A stretch of DNA of 64,000 nucleotides from positions 1,423,501 to 1,487,500 of the forward strand of contig NZ_CP155559.1 of NCBI RefSeq assembly GCF_022095615.2, written 5' to 3'. This DNA comes from Bacillus thuringiensis. Its GTDB lineage: Bacteria > Bacillota > Bacilli > Bacillales > Bacillaceae_G. The notes beneath the pieces were generated by a model. That model did not search any database and was not told where the DNA came from. It saw only the letters and a list, made by a program, of their open reading frames with translations. Below are positions 55,043-64,000 of this stretch, piece by piece. The first letter of the stretch is position 1, and each line of letters opens with the position of its first letter. The position numbers and the translations under genes are program-made.

Positions 55043-56184
55043 AATTAAAAATAGGTATTACATGTTATCCTTCTGTAGGTGGTTCTGGAGTTGTTGGAAC
55101 AGAATTAGGAAAGCAATTAGCGGAACGCGGGCATGAAATACACTTTATTACATCGGGTTTACCATTCCGGTTAAATAAAGTGTATCCAAACATTTATTTT
55201 CATGAAGTGACGGTAAGTCAATACTCTGTATTTCAATATCCACCATACGATTTAGCGTTAGCGAGTAAAATGGCAGAGGTTGCACAAAGAGAAAACCTAG
55301 ACATTTTACATGTGCATTACGCAATACCACATGCAATTTGTGCTTATTTAGCAAAACAAATGATTGGAGAGCGTATTAAAATTGTTACAACCTTACATGG
55401 AACAGATATTACTGTGTTAGGTTCCGACCCTTCGTTAAATAATTTAATTCGTTTTGGTATTGAGCAATCTGATGTTATGACGGCTGTCTCGCATTCATTA
55501 ATTAGCGAAACGCATGAGCTGGTAAAACCAAATAAAGATATTCAAACGGTGTATAACTTTATAGACGAACGTGTATATTTCAAGCGTGATATGTCTCAAT
55601 TAAAGAAAGAATACGGTATAAGTGAGAGTGAAAAGATACTCATTCACATTTCAAATTTCCGTAAAGTGAAACGTGTGCAAGATGTTGTTCAGGCATTTGC
55701 TAAAATTGTTACAGAAGTAGATGCGAAGTTGCTTCTCGTAGGAGATGGACCAGAATTTTGCACGATTTTACAATTAGTGAAAAATTTACATATTGAAGAT
55801 CGCGTCTTATTCTTAGGGAAGCAAGATAATGTTGCTGAGCTACTAGCGATGAGTGATTTAATGTTGCTTCTATCAGAGAAGGAAAGTTTTGGGCTTGTTT
55901 TATTAGAAGCGATGGCGTGTGGTGTACCTTGTATCGGAACAAGGGTTGGAGGTATTCCAGAAGTCATTCAACATGGTGAAACAGGATATTTATGTGAAGT
56001 TGGCAATCCAGCAGGAGTGGCAACTCAAGCCATTCAGCTATTAAAGGATGAAGAACTTCACCGTAATATGGGAGAGCGAGCAAGAGCAAGTGTTTACGAG
56101 CAGTTCCGCTCTGAAAAAATCGTCTCACAATATGAAACGATTTACTATGATGTACTAAGGGATGACAAAAATGAAAAGATTTAA
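55039..56184 (+). CDS. bshA: Bacillithiol glycosyltransferase BshA
   Basis: GT4-type transferase, 381 residues, joining GlcNAc from UDP-GlcNAc to L-malate, first step of bacillithiol synthesis. Visible are the N-terminal [40 protein letters not shown] and the C-terminal donor site [18 protein letters not shown] with GGIPEVI. It overlaps bshB1 and, by 14 nt, the cca gene, so the group is one operon. Confidence 0.96.
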   Translation: MKLKIGITCYPSVGGSGVVGTELGKQLAERGHEIHFITSGLPFRLNKVYPNIYFHEVTVSQYSVFQYPPYDLALASKMAEVAQRENLDILHVHYAIPHAICAYLAKQMIGERIKIVTTLHGTDITVLGSDPSLNNLIRFGIEQSDVMTAVSHSLISETHELVKPNKDIQTVYNFIDERVYFKRDMSQLKKEYGISESEKILIHISNFRKVKRVQDVVQAFAKIVTEVDAKLLLVGDGPEFCTILQLVKNLHIEDRVLFLGKQDNVAELLAMSDLMLLLSEKESFGLVLLEAMACGVPCIGTRVGGIPEVIQHGETGYLCEVGNPAGVATQAIQLLKDEELHRNMGERARASVYEQFRSEKIVSQYETIYYDVLRDDKNEKI

Positions 56185-57364
56185 AAAAGCTAGTTCTATT
56201 ATTGAGACTTTAAAGCAACAAGGACATGAGGCCTACTTTGTCGGTGGAAGCGTACGAGATCTTATGATCGATAGGCCGATTGGAGATATTGATATTGCGA
56301 CATCTGCTTTACCAGAAGAAGTGATGGCTATATTTCCAAGACATGTTCCTGTTGGTCTTGAGCATGGAACTGTAATTGTGGTAGAAAATGGTGAACCTTA
56401 TGAGGTAACCACTTTTCGAACAGAGAGCGAATATGAAGATTTTCGAAGACCTAGTAGTGTTCAATTTGTTCGTTCATTAGAAGAGGATCTAAAACGTCGT
56501 GATTTCACAATGAATGCAATTGCGATGACAGAAGAAGGCGAAATGGTTGATTTATTTGCTGGACAGGAAGCGATTCAAAAGAGAGAAATTGTGACAGTCG
56601 GCAATGCTGCGGATCGTTTTCAAGAAGATGCCCTGCGAATGATGCGTGGTATTCGTTTCGTAAGTACGTTAGGTTTTTCTTTAGAGATGAAAACGAAACA
56701 AGCAATTGAAACATATGGGCATTTACTGGAACATATTGCAATTGAGCGAATTACAGTGGAATTTGAGAAACTGTTAACTGGAACATATTGCGTGAAGGGC
56801 TTGCAAGAATTAGTAGAAACGAAGCTATTTTCTCATCTGCCATATTTACAAATGTCAGAAGAGAGATTATTAAAAGCTACGCAATATAACTGGGATTCTT
56901 TTGAAACGGACATTGAGGCATGGGCATTCTTCTTATACTGTATCGGAGAAGAGCATCCATCTGTCTTTTTACGTCAATGGAAGTTTTCGAATAAAAAAAT
57001 AAAAGATATCGTCGCAGTTTTATTAACAATCCGTACGAGAAAGGAGAAGGATTGGGATACAGTCCTTCTTTATAAAACGGGACTTCATATCGCTGAAATG
57101 GCTGAAAGAGTATATGAAGCGATGATTGAAAGCTATGATCATACATCTGTTAAACGAGTACAAACGTTGTTTGAAGCATTGCCAATCAAGAGTCGCCAAG
57201 AAATGAATGTGACTGGGAATGATTTATTAAACTGGGCAAATAAAAAGCCCGGTCCATGGGTTGCTGAAATGATTCAAAAAATTGAGGAAGCAATCGTACA
57301 AGGAAACGTAGTTAATGAGAAAGAGTGTATAAGGGAGTGGCTGCAAGGATGCAATCTACTATAA
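56171..57364 (+). CDS. cca: CCA tRNA nucleotidyltransferase
   Basis: Adds or repairs the 3' CCA of tRNAs; 397 residues, class II. The nucleotidyl-transfer site [20 protein letters not shown] with the catalytic Dx[15 protein letters not shown], and [11 protein letters not shown] are complete; the tail domain is helical. ATG 56171 (MKRFKKAS) is preferred over 56162 because of spacing from AAGGGATGAC. Both ends overlap neighbours (bshA, birA). Confidence 0.94.
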   Translation: MKRFKKASSIIETLKQQGHEAYFVGGSVRDLMIDRPIGDIDIATSALPEEVMAIFPRHVPVGLEHGTVIVVENGEPYEVTTFRTESEYEDFRRPSSVQFVRSLEEDLKRRDFTMNAIAMTEEGEMVDLFAGQEAIQKREIVTVGNAADRFQEDALRMMRGIRFVSTLGFSLEMKTKQAIETYGHLLEHIAIERITVEFEKLLTGTYCVKGLQELVETKLFSHLPYLQMSEERLLKATQYNWDSFETDIEAWAFFLYCIGEEHPSVFLRQWKFSNKKIKDIVAVLLTIRTRKEKDWDTVLLYKTGLHIAEMAERVYEAMIESYDHTSVKRVQTLFEALPIKSRQEMNVTGNDLLNWANKKPGPWVAEMIQKIEEAIVQGNVVNEKECIREWLQGCNLL

Positions 57365-58329
57365 GAAAGCAGTTATTGCAAGTTTTTTCGGAAGCGGATG
57401 GCGCGTTTGTATCTGGCCAAACGATTAGTGATAAACTTGGTTGTTCAAGAACCGCTGTGTGGAAACATATGGAGGACCTTCGGAATGAGGGATATGAACT
57501 TGAAGCTGTGCGTCGATTAGGTTATCGCATTGCGGGTAAGCCAGACAAAGTAACTGCTAATGAAATTCAGTTAGGGTTACAAACGAAACGTATTGGTAGA
57601 ACGGTATATTTTGAAGAAACTGTTGAATCTACGCAGCATATTGCAGCAAAACTTGCTTATGAAGGCGCAGAAGAAGGAACGATTGTTGTGGCAGAAGAAC
57701 AAACGTCGGGCAGAGGTCGTTTAAGCAGGAAATGGTATTCACCAAAAGGAACAGGAATTTGGATGAGTATTATTTTACGTCCATCAATCCCGGTTCATCA
57801 TGCACCACAACTTACTTTGTTAGCAGCTGTTAGCGTTGCACAAGCAATTGAAAAGTGCGCGGGTGTAAACGTAGGAATAAAATGGCCAAATGATATTTTA
57901 ATTCAAGGTAAAAAGGCTGTAGGTATATTAACAGAAATGCAGGCAGATCCTGATAAAATTAATGCTGTCATTATGGGTATTGGTATTAATGCGAATCAAA
58001 AGCAAGAACATTTTGATGAGGAAATTCAGCATATTGCTACTTCTTTAGCGATTGAGTCTGGTAAGCCAATTGTTCGTGCAGAGCTTATGCAACAAATCTT
58101 TTTACAACTAGAAAAATTATATGAAGAGTATTTACAAAATGGTTTCTCTGTTATTAAAATTCTTTGGGAAAGTTACGCTGTTAGCATCGGGAAAGAAATT
58201 ACCGCTCGAACGATGAGAGAGACAATTATAGGGGTAGCAAAAGGAATTACAGAGGATGGTGTATTGCTTCTGGAGGATCATGAAGGTAAAGTACATCACA
58301 TTCATTCTGCGGATATTGAAATTAAGTAA
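57349..58329 (+). CDS. birA: Biotin-protein ligase and biotin repressor BirA
   Basis: A bifunctional protein of 326 residues. An N-terminal helix-turn-helix (TISDKLGCSRTAVWKHMEDL) binds DNA; the ligase domain has SGRGRLSRKWYSPKGTG (biotinyl-AMP loop) and KWPNDILIQGKK; a C-terminal SH3-like cap follows. It attaches biotin to acetyl-CoA and pyruvate carboxylases and represses biotin genes. It overlaps cca by 16 bases. A bidirectional terminator follows. Confidence 0.95.
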   Translation: MQSTIRKQLLQVFSEADGAFVSGQTISDKLGCSRTAVWKHMEDLRNEGYELEAVRRLGYRIAGKPDKVTANEIQLGLQTKRIGRTVYFEETVESTQHIAAKLAYEGAEEGTIVVAEEQTSGRGRLSRKWYSPKGTGIWMSIILRPSIPVHHAPQLTLLAAVSVAQAIEKCAGVNVGIKWPNDILIQGKKAVGILTEMQADPDKINAVIMGIGINANQKQEHFDEEIQHIATSLAIESGKPIVRAELMQQIFLQLEKLYEEYLQNGFSVIKILWESYAVSIGKEITARTMRETIIGVAKGITEDGVLLLEDHEGKVHHIHSADIEIK

Positions 58330-58363
58330 AAGAAGTTCCTTTTTGGAACTTCTTTTTATTTGA
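58327..58363. terminator. Bidirectional terminator between birA and the cupredoxin gene
   Basis: The stem AAAAGAAGTTCC / GGAACTTCTTTT with loop TTTTT lies between the convergent genes. Confidence 0.88.
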
Positions 58364-58745
58364 CTATTACTTTGCCTTCCATTCCTTTAAGAAGATGGTA
58401 CCGGCATATTAATTCATATGTACCAGTATTTTTAGGTTTCACGGTAATATTTCTTTCTTTTCCTGACTCGACTACGACGTCAATGCCAAGTTTTTTCACT
58501 GTAAAGGTGTGTTCATTCTTACCTTTGTTTTTTAATAACAATGTTGTTGACTCTTCAATTGGAATCGTGATGACGTTTGGCTGAAAGTAATCATCGTTTA
58601 ATTCAACTTCAATGACTTTCGTTGAATCGATAGGTTGTGTTACGACGTTAACTGAGGCAAATGCATGGAAGGAGCTAAAAGTTATCATCCCTGCAATCAT
58701 CACAGGCAGAACGGTGAATCGAAATAACCATTTGTTCATAGACAT
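58356..58745 (-). CDS. Exported cupredoxin-domain protein
   Basis: A 129-residue protein with a signal peptide (about 1-32, ending HAFA) and a cupredoxin-like beta domain. Possible type 1 copper ligands are the His in KNEHTFTV and Cys, His and Met in ELICRYHLLKGMEG, in the usual order H...C-H-M but with unusual spacing. The minus-strand start has AAAAGGAGAATTGCGA before it. It may carry electrons or hold copper outside the membrane; not shown. Divergent from the panB leader. Confidence 0.8.
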   Translation of the reverse strand: MSMNKWLFRFTVLPVMIAGMITFSSFHAFASVNVVTQPIDSTKVIEVELNDDYFQPNVITIPIEESTTLLLKNKGKNEHTFTVKKLGIDVVVESGKERNITVKPKNTGTYELICRYHLLKGMEGKVIVK

Positions 58746-58930
58746 TCGCAATTCTCCTTTTGTTAAGTATGTTCTTCCATTAACCTGCATCATTAGTTTA
58801 AGAGTTATACACGGCTTAAACAAAGGTTTGCCTTTCTATGATTGAGTTATTTATAAAAAAATTTCACATACCGTAATGAGAATAAAAAATTATTTTTTCG
58901 AAAAAATGTAGTAATTCCTTTTTGGAGTTT

Positions 58931-58938
58931 GCTATAAT
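58931..58938 (+). promoter_or_regulatory. Extended -10 of the panBCD promoter
   Basis: TGCTATAAT (TG-N-TATAAT) just before the leader hairpins; the -35 is weak, as is common with an extended -10. Confidence 0.6.
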
Positions 58939-58940
58939 TA

Positions 58941-59050
58941 GTTCGAATGTGGGCAGTATCAGAGCGAACTGCACCATGATTCGAAGCAATCCGAAAAAAT
59001 AATAACTTGGATTCTGCCTTGATCCAATAATGGACTGGGACAGAGGGATG
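58941..59050 (+). ncRNA. panB leader with tandem hairpins, probable pan RNA motif
   Basis: Hairpin 1 (58942-58985): TTCGAAT / ATTCGAA, then TGG / CCA and GCAGT / ACTGC with unpaired A and TG between the helices. Hairpin 2 (about 59013-59045): TTCTG / CAGAG, CTT / GGG and TCCA / TGGA around loop ATAA, again with an unpaired A. Two stem-loops with bulged A before panB is the description of the known pan motif RNA. A terminator at 59071-59106 follows, so control by early termination is likely. Identification is from memory of the motif. Confidence 0.65.
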
Positions 59051-59070
59051 AATAATGCCGACTAACACAC

Positions 59071-59106
59071 AACCCTTCTGCCCTTTTATGGCCAGAGGGG
59101 TTTTTT
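59071..59106 (+). terminator. Terminator in the panB leader
   Basis: The stem AACCCTTCTGCCC / GGCCAGAGGGGTT (imperfect, with G-U pairs) is followed by T6, 50 nt before panB. Confidence 0.85.
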
Positions 59107-59154
59107 ATATGATTTCGGCCATCTCCTCTCTCCTGCATAAAGGAGGAGTAGTTT

Positions 59155-59991
59155 TTGAAAACAAAAACAGATTTTTTGAAGATGAAAGAGCAAGGTGAGC
59201 CGATTACGATGCTAACGGCGTATGATTATCCATCTGCTAAATTAGCAGAAGAAGCTGAAGTTGATATGATTCTAGTTGGAGATTCCCTTGGGATGGTGGT
59301 GCTCGGATACGATTCAACAGTACCTGTAACAGTAGAGGATATGATTCATCATACGAAAGCTGTACGCCGAGGAGCGAAAGAGACGTTTATTGTAACTGAT
59401 ATGCCATTTATGTCGTATCATGTGTCGCCTCAAGATACGATGGTGAATGCACGCCGCATTGTTCAAGAGAGTGGTGCTCATGCACTGAAGGTAGAAGGTG
59501 CAGGGGAAGTAGTATCAACAATTCATTACTTGACGAACGCGGGAATTCCTGTCGTGGCGCACTTAGGCTTAACTCCTCAATCTGTAGGAGTACTAGGTGG
59601 GTATAAAGTACAAGGAAAAGATGCTGAAAGTGCAAAAAAATTAATAGAAGATGCGAAGAGATGTGAGGAAGCTGGTGCGATAGCGCTTGTGCTAGAATGT
59701 GTGCCAATGCAATTAGCAGAATTAATTTCGAAGCAACTAACAATTCCAACGATTGGAATTGGAGCAGGGAAAAAAGTAGATGGGCAAGTACTTGTTTATC
59801 ATGATCTTATCTCATACGGTGTAAATCGTGTTCCGAAATTTGTGAAGCAATATACGTCTGTTCAAGAGGAGATTGTGCGAGGGATTTCACAATACGTTAC
59901 GGAAGTAAAGACAGGGCAATTTCCAGAAGAAAAACATTCATTCACAATGAAAGAGGAAGAATGCTTAGCGCTATACGGAGGAAAACAATAA
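59155..59991 (+). CDS. panB: 3-methyl-2-oxobutanoate hydroxymethyltransferase
   Basis: First enzyme of pantothenate synthesis, 278 residues, making ketopantoate. Blocks [41 protein letters not shown] and [18 protein letters not shown] are typical of the TIM-barrel family, with Mg ligands Asp and Glu. The TTG start follows AAAGGAGGAGTAGTTT. It overlaps panC by one base. Expression is probably set by the upstream RNA leader. Confidence 0.95.
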   Translation: MKTKTDFLKMKEQGEPITMLTAYDYPSAKLAEEAEVDMILVGDSLGMVVLGYDSTVPVTVEDMIHHTKAVRRGAKETFIVTDMPFMSYHVSPQDTMVNARRIVQESGAHALKVEGAGEVVSTIHYLTNAGIPVVAHLGLTPQSVGVLGGYKVQGKDAESAKKLIEDAKRCEEAGAIALVLECVPMQLAELISKQLTIPTIGIGAGKKVDGQVLVYHDLISYGVNRVPKFVKQYTSVQEEIVRGISQYVTEVKTGQFPEEKHSFTMKEEECLALYGGKQ

Positions 59992-60839
59992 TGAAAATCG
60001 TTACTACAGTACAAGAGATGCAGCAAACTACAAACGAACTTCGTACCAGTGGAAAAAGTATTGGTTTTGTTCCAACGATGGGTTATTTACATGAAGGTCA
60101 TGCGACTTTATTACGTAAGGCAAGAGCAGAAAATGAAATTGTAGTTTTAAGCGTGTTTGTCAATCCGCTACAGTTTGGGCCGAATGAAGATTTAGATCGA
60201 TACCCTCGTGATATTGATAGAGATGAAAATGTAGCAAAAGAAAACGGTGTAGATTATTTGTTCTATCCGAGCATAGAAGAAATGTATCCAGCAGAACAAA
60301 CGACAACAGTAGCAGTTGTGAAGCGTACCGATGTATTATGTGGCAAACAAAGACCTGGTCATTTCGCTGGTGTTGCGACTGTACTAATGAAACTATTTAA
60401 TATTACATTGCCAACGCGTGCTTATTTCGGTATGAAAGATGCACAGCAAGTTGCTGTCATTGAAGGATTTGTCGCTGATTTTAATATTCCGGTTACGATC
60501 GTACCAGTGGATATTGTAAGGGAAGTGGATGGATTAGCGAAAAGTTCTCGTAACGTGTATTTATCACAAGAAGAGCGTAAAGAGGCTCCTCATTTATACC
60601 GCAGTCTATGCATAGCAAAAGAAAAAATTGAAGCAGGCGAACGTAATGCAGAAATCATTACAAATCTTGTGAAAGAGTATATTGAGACGTATACGAAAGG
60701 CACCGTAGATTATGCGGATTTATATGCATATCCTTCACTACAAGTAATAGATAAAATTGAAGGACGAATCATTTTAGCAATTGCAGTTAAATTTGAGAAT
60801 GTACGATTAATTGACAATATAACATTAACGGTTAAATAA
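59991..60839 (+). CDS. panC: Pantothenate synthetase
   Basis: Joins pantoate and beta-alanine with ATP; 282 residues. The nucleotidyltransferase site [18 protein letters not shown] (HxGH), [39 protein letters not shown] and the KSSRNVYLS loop are intact. ATG 59991 shares a base with the panB stop; a longer frame from 59961 is inside panB. Confidence 0.96.
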   Translation: MKIVTTVQEMQQTTNELRTSGKSIGFVPTMGYLHEGHATLLRKARAENEIVVLSVFVNPLQFGPNEDLDRYPRDIDRDENVAKENGVDYLFYPSIEEMYPAEQTTTVAVVKRTDVLCGKQRPGHFAGVATVLMKLFNITLPTRAYFGMKDAQQVAVIEGFVADFNIPVTIVPVDIVREVDGLAKSSRNVYLSQEERKEAPHLYRSLCIAKEKIEAGERNAEIITNLVKEYIETYTKGTVDYADLYAYPSLQVIDKIEGRIILAIAVKFENVRLIDNITLTVK

Positions 60840-60851
60840 GGGGGAGCATCT

Positions 60852-61235
60852 ATGTTTCGCACAATGATGAGAGCGAAGTTACATCGCGCAACAGTAACAG
60901 AAGCAAATTTAAATTATGTAGGTAGTATTACAATTGATGAAAATTTAATGGATGCAGTAAATATTGTAGAAAATGAAAAAGTACAAATTGTAAATAACAA
61001 TAATGGTGCCCGCTTAGAGACATATGTTATTAAGGGAGAACGCGGTAGCGGTGTTGTTTGTTTAAATGGTGCAGCTGCAAGACTTGTACAGCCGGGGGAT
61101 AAAGTTATTATTATTTGCTACGGTTTAGTGGCAGAAGAAAATATTCATAAACAAGAGCCGAAAATTGCAGTATTAGACGATGATAATCAAATTATTGAAA
61201 TGTTAGGTGCTGAAAAAGCGGGTACGATATTATAA
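60852..61235 (+). CDS. panD: Aspartate 1-decarboxylase
   Basis: Makes beta-alanine for pantothenate; 127 residues. It is a pyruvoyl enzyme: the self-cleavage site Gly24-Ser25 is in [10 protein letters not shown], and the R in [17 protein letters not shown] region and Tyr/Lys residues are in place. It follows panC after 12 nt with AAGGGGGAGCATCT as ribosome site. The terminator downstream ends panBCD. Confidence 0.96.
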   Translation: MFRTMMRAKLHRATVTEANLNYVGSITIDENLMDAVNIVENEKVQIVNNNNGARLETYVIKGERGSGVVCLNGAAARLVQPGDKVIIICYGLVAEENIHKQEPKIAVLDDDNQIIEMLGAEKAGTIL

Positions 61236-61240
61236 GTAAG

Positions 61241-61272
61241 AAGGCTATCTCTATTACGGAGATAGCTTTTTT
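61241..61272 (+). terminator. Terminator after panD
   Basis: The stem AAGGCTATCTC / GAGATAGCTT with loop TATTACG is followed by T. Confidence 0.85.
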
Positions 61273-61363
61273 GCGTATCTTTTCATTAAGATGAGATAAA
61301 ACGTGGTATAGTAACATTATATAATTTTGTGTTTGATAGGTAAGAAATTGAGGTGTTACATAT

Positions 61364-64000
61364 ATGAGTAAGCGTTATGTTGTTGTGGATTTAGAGACGA
61401 CAGGGAACTCCTGGAAGGATGGGAAGGATAAAATTACCCAAATTGCAGCTGTTGTAGTGGAAGATGGAGAGATATTAGAGATTTTCTCATCTTTTATTAA
61501 TCCGAAGAGAGAGATTCCGCCATTTATTACAGAACTAACAGGGATTGATGAGAGTATGGTAAAGCAAGCCCCGTTATTTCAAGATGTAGCCCCGATGGTT
61601 GTTGAGCTATTACAAGGTGCAGCTTTCGTTGCACATAACGTTCACTTTGATTGGAATTTTTTAACGGAAGAATTAAGGCAGGCTGGATATACAGAAGTAC
61701 ATTGTCCGAAAGTTGATACAGTTGAGTTGGCGCAAATTCTTTTGCCGACGGCTGATAGTTATAAATTACGTGATTTAGCTAAACAACATGAACTAGAGCA
61801 TGATCAACCGCATCGTGCGGATAGTGATGCTCTTGCAACAGCGGAATTGTTTTTGCAATTTTTAAATGAAATTGAAAAGTTACCCCTTGTCACCTTGCAA
61901 TCGCTCTATGAATTGAGCGATGTTTTTCAAAGTGATATAGCGGATGTACTTTCTGAAAATATTTTAAAGAAAATGATGCATGGTAAAAAAGCGGTAGAGG
62001 GGTATGAAGTGCATCGAAATATTGCGCTTCGAAAACGGAATTATGCTTTAAATCTCAGTGAAACATGTTCATCTAAATTTGATGCTTTCTTGCATAAGAC
62101 AATCGATAAACTTGAATTGAATATGCCAAAGTTTGAAAAAAGAGAAAGCCAACAGATTATGATGAAGGAAATATATACAGCACTAAGAGATTCTAGGTTT
62201 TCACTCATTGAAGCGGGAACAGGAACAGGGAAGACTCTTGCATATTTACTTCCAAGTATTTATTTTGCAACGAAAAAAGAAGAACCTGTCATCATAAGTA
62301 CCCAAACAGTACAACTGCAACAACAAATATTAGAAAAAGAAATTCCATTATTACAGAAAATAATGCCATTTTCATTTGAAGTAGCTCTTTTGAAAGGAAG
62401 AAAGCATTATCTTTGTCTACATAAATTTGAATATGCTTTGCAAGAGGAAGAGAAAAATTATGATATGGCGCTCACAAAGGCAAAAATTTTAGTGTGGTTA
62501 TTGCAAACGGAAACTGGCGATCGTGATGAATTAAATATTCCTGAGGGCGGAAAGTTACTTTGGAACCGTATTTGTAGTGATGTACATAGTCCAGGCGGGA
62601 TGCAAAGCAACTGGTATAGCCGTTGTTTTTATCAACGAGCAAAGAATAAAGCATTATTTGCAGATATCGTTATTACAAATCATGCGTTATTATTTCAAGA
62701 TTTTTCAAGTGAAGAACCACTATTTGCTTCATGTGAACATATTATCTTTGATGAAGCTCATCATATTGAGGAAGCGGCGAGTAGAACATTAGGTGAACAG
62801 TTCTCCTGTATGTATTTTCAATTAGTTTTATCTCGTCTTGGCACGCTAGAAACAGATGATGTACTTTCTAAAGTATATAAAATGATGAAAAAATCAGAGC
62901 AAGCTTCTCGTTCGACTTTCCGTATGGTTAGTCATAGTTTAAAGGAATTGAAATTTGATGCGGATGAGCTATTCCAAATGTTACGTGCTTTCATCTTTAA
63001 ACAAACAAAGCAGGAACAAGGGATAAGCAATATGCCACTCATTTATCGATATAACACGGAAGTAGAGAAAGGTAAGTTATGGGATAGCATTACCGAGATA
63101 ACAAATCGTTTTGTATACGATGTAAGGAAATTATTGACTACACTTGAGAAGCAAGTTGATATATTGCAAAGTAAATTAGAATGGGAGATGCATGTTGTTA
63201 CAGGTGAATTTATGCATTTAATTGAGTTGTTGAGAAAGATGGAACAATCTTTACAATTACTCATTTTAGAAAAAAATTCATACGTGACATGGATGGAGAC
63301 TGAAACAAAGGGAACAATTCATTCAACAGTTTTATATGCACAGCCTGTTCATATTGGTGAAAGGTTTGCGGATGAATTTTTAACGCAGAAAAAGAGTGTT
63401 ATTTTCACATCAGCAACGTTAACAGTAAACGATTCATTTGCTTATATAAAAGAGGAGCTAGGTTTACATGATTTTTCTCCAAATACATTACAGGTCCCGT
63501 CACCATTCCGTTTTGAAGAACAGATGAAATTAATGGTTTCAACAGATGTGCCTTTTATTAAGCAAGCAAGTAATGAAGAATATATTGAATCTGTGTCGGC
63601 TCATATTGCAAAAATAGCGAAAGCTACAAAAGGTAGAATGCTTGTTTTATTCACTTCGTATGAAATGTTGAAAGAAGCGTATACGAATTTGAAAAATGAT
63701 GAGGAATTAGAGGGATATTTATTATTAACGCAAAGTGTGAATAATAAGAGCCGAAGTCGTCTCATTCGTAAATTTCAAGAGTTCGACAAATCGATTTTGT
63801 TAGGAACAAGTAGTTTTTGGGAAGGGATAGATATACCTGGAGATGCCCTTAGTTGTCTTGTTATTGTCCGGCTTCCCTTTACGCCTCCCCATCAACCGAT
63901 GATGGAAGCAAAAGGAGAATGGTTAAAAAATCAAGGAGAAGACGTATTCGCTAAGTTAGCACTCCCGCAAGCAATACTGCGTTTCAAACAAGGATTTGGT
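61364..64000 (+). CDS. dinG: DinG-type helicase/exonuclease (partial, 3' end outside)
   Basis: The frame is open for 879 codons to the window edge. Residues 1-175 form a DnaQ-like 3'-5' exonuclease (VVVDLETTGNSW, AHNVHFDWNFL, PHRADSDALATAEL). The helicase part has motif I EAGTGTGKTLAYLLPS near residue 290 and DEAH in IIFDEAHHIEE, with RFKQGFG near motif VI at the edge. In the iron-sulfur domain region I see only three cysteines (HYLCLHK, RICSD, SRCFY), whereas E. coli DinG uses four. S. aureus DinG, with the same layout, acts as a nuclease. ATG follows GAGGTGTTACATAT. Confidence 0.93.
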   Translation, partial: MSKRYVVVDLETTGNSWKDGKDKITQIAAVVVEDGEILEIFSSFINPKREIPPFITELTGIDESMVKQAPLFQDVAPMVVELLQGAAFVAHNVHFDWNFLTEELRQAGYTEVHCPKVDTVELAQILLPTADSYKLRDLAKQHELEHDQPHRADSDALATAELFLQFLNEIEKLPLVTLQSLYELSDVFQSDIADVLSENILKKMMHGKKAVEGYEVHRNIALRKRNYALNLSETCSSKFDAFLHKTIDKLELNMPKFEKRESQQIMMKEIYTALRDSRFSLIEAGTGTGKTLAYLLPSIYFATKKEEPVIISTQTVQLQQQILEKEIPLLQKIMPFSFEVALLKGRKHYLCLHKFEYALQEEEKNYDMALTKAKILVWLLQTETGDRDELNIPEGGKLLWNRICSDVHSPGGMQSNWYSRCFYQRAKNKALFADIVITNHALLFQDFSSEEPLFASCEHIIFDEAHHIEEAASRTLGEQFSCMYFQLVLSRLGTLETDDVLSKVYKMMKKSEQASRSTFRMVSHSLKELKFDADELFQMLRAFIFKQTKQEQGISNMPLIYRYNTEVEKGKLWDSITEITNRFVYDVRKLLTTLEKQVDILQSKLEWEMHVVTGEFMHLIELLRKMEQSLQLLILEKNSYVTWMETETKGTIHSTVLYAQPVHIGERFADEFLTQKKSVIFTSATLTVNDSFAYIKEELGLHDFSPNTLQVPSPFRFEEQMKLMVSTDVPFIKQASNEEYIESVSAHIAKIAKATKGRMLVLFTSYEMLKEAYTNLKNDEELEGYLLLTQSVNNKSRSRLIRKFQEFDKSILLGTSSFWEGIDIPGDALSCLVIVRLPFTPPHQPMMEAKGEWLKNQGEDVFAKLALPQAILRFKQGFG

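Overview
This window is a 64 kb stretch of low-GC Firmicute chromosome. Protein sequences and gene order (resABCDE, ypbB-recS-ypbDE, cmk-ypfD, der-gpsA-spoIVA-hbs-folE-hepS-menG-hepT-ndk-aroC-aroB, ypiA/ypiB/ypiF-qcrABC, dapB-mgsA-bshB1-bshA-cca-birA-panBCD-dinG) point to a Bacillus of the B. cereus group. Spore genes (spmB end, spoIVA, spoVIF-like, ypjB, ypzI) and bacillithiol genes agree with this. I saw no rRNA, tRNA, CRISPR array, prophage or intact insertion sequence. Nearly all genes are on the + strand; the exceptions are a membrane protein, ferredoxin, asparaginase, ypzI, a YitT-family protein and a cupredoxin-like protein.

Layout. 1-7.5 kb: spmB end, rluB and the cytochrome c maturation/redox regulation block resABC-resDE. 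7.6-11.3 kb: cobalamin adenosyltransferase, an M23-LysM protein, a minus-strand membrane protein, an FMN riboswitch with ribU, and ferredoxin behind a Fur-box promoter. 11.5-19.3 kb: ypbB-recS-ypbD-ypbE-ypbG, a MerR-type regulator, mecB and catabolite-controlled rocG. 19.3-23 kb: two small membrane proteins (one behind an SOS-like promoter), an amidase, ypdA, ansA and ypfB. 23-31 kb: cmk, ypfD, fni, ypzI, yphA, the YIEGIA pair, der and gpsA. 31-38.9 kb: spore genes, hbs, folE and the menaquinone side-chain genes with ndk. 39-42.6 kb: aroC-aroB-hisC, much shorter than the aromatic supraoperon of B. subtilis. 43-52.4 kb: ypiA, ypiB (reoY), ypiF-qcrABC, ypjA, a TIGR01906-type membrane protein, ypjB, a YugP-like peptidase, a uracil-DNA-glycosylase-like protein and ypjC. 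52.7-64 kb: ypjD-dapB-mgsA-bshB1-bshA-cca-birA, a cupredoxin, panBCD behind a structured leader, and dinG running off the end.

The genes form several working sets: respiration (ResABC mature c-type haem proteins, ResDE sense redox state, QcrABC is the bc-type complex, HepS/HepT/MenG make menaquinone), thiol homeostasis (BshA, BshB1, YpdA), vitamins (PanBCD, FolE, RibU, BirA) and envelope/spore functions.

The best leads are regulatory. A modular, structured, dispersed repeat occurs three times (10.74, 42.89 and 52.49 kb). Compensating base changes support an RNA fold, and in two copies a good promoter ends exactly at the repeat edge. Other leads are a LexA-box pair over the promoter of a 78-residue membrane protein, a Fur box on the ferredoxin promoter, a perfect terminator-like hairpin inside fni, and a tandem-hairpin leader before panB that fits the known pan RNA motif. 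Functions rest on family recognition by eye; no database search was run.
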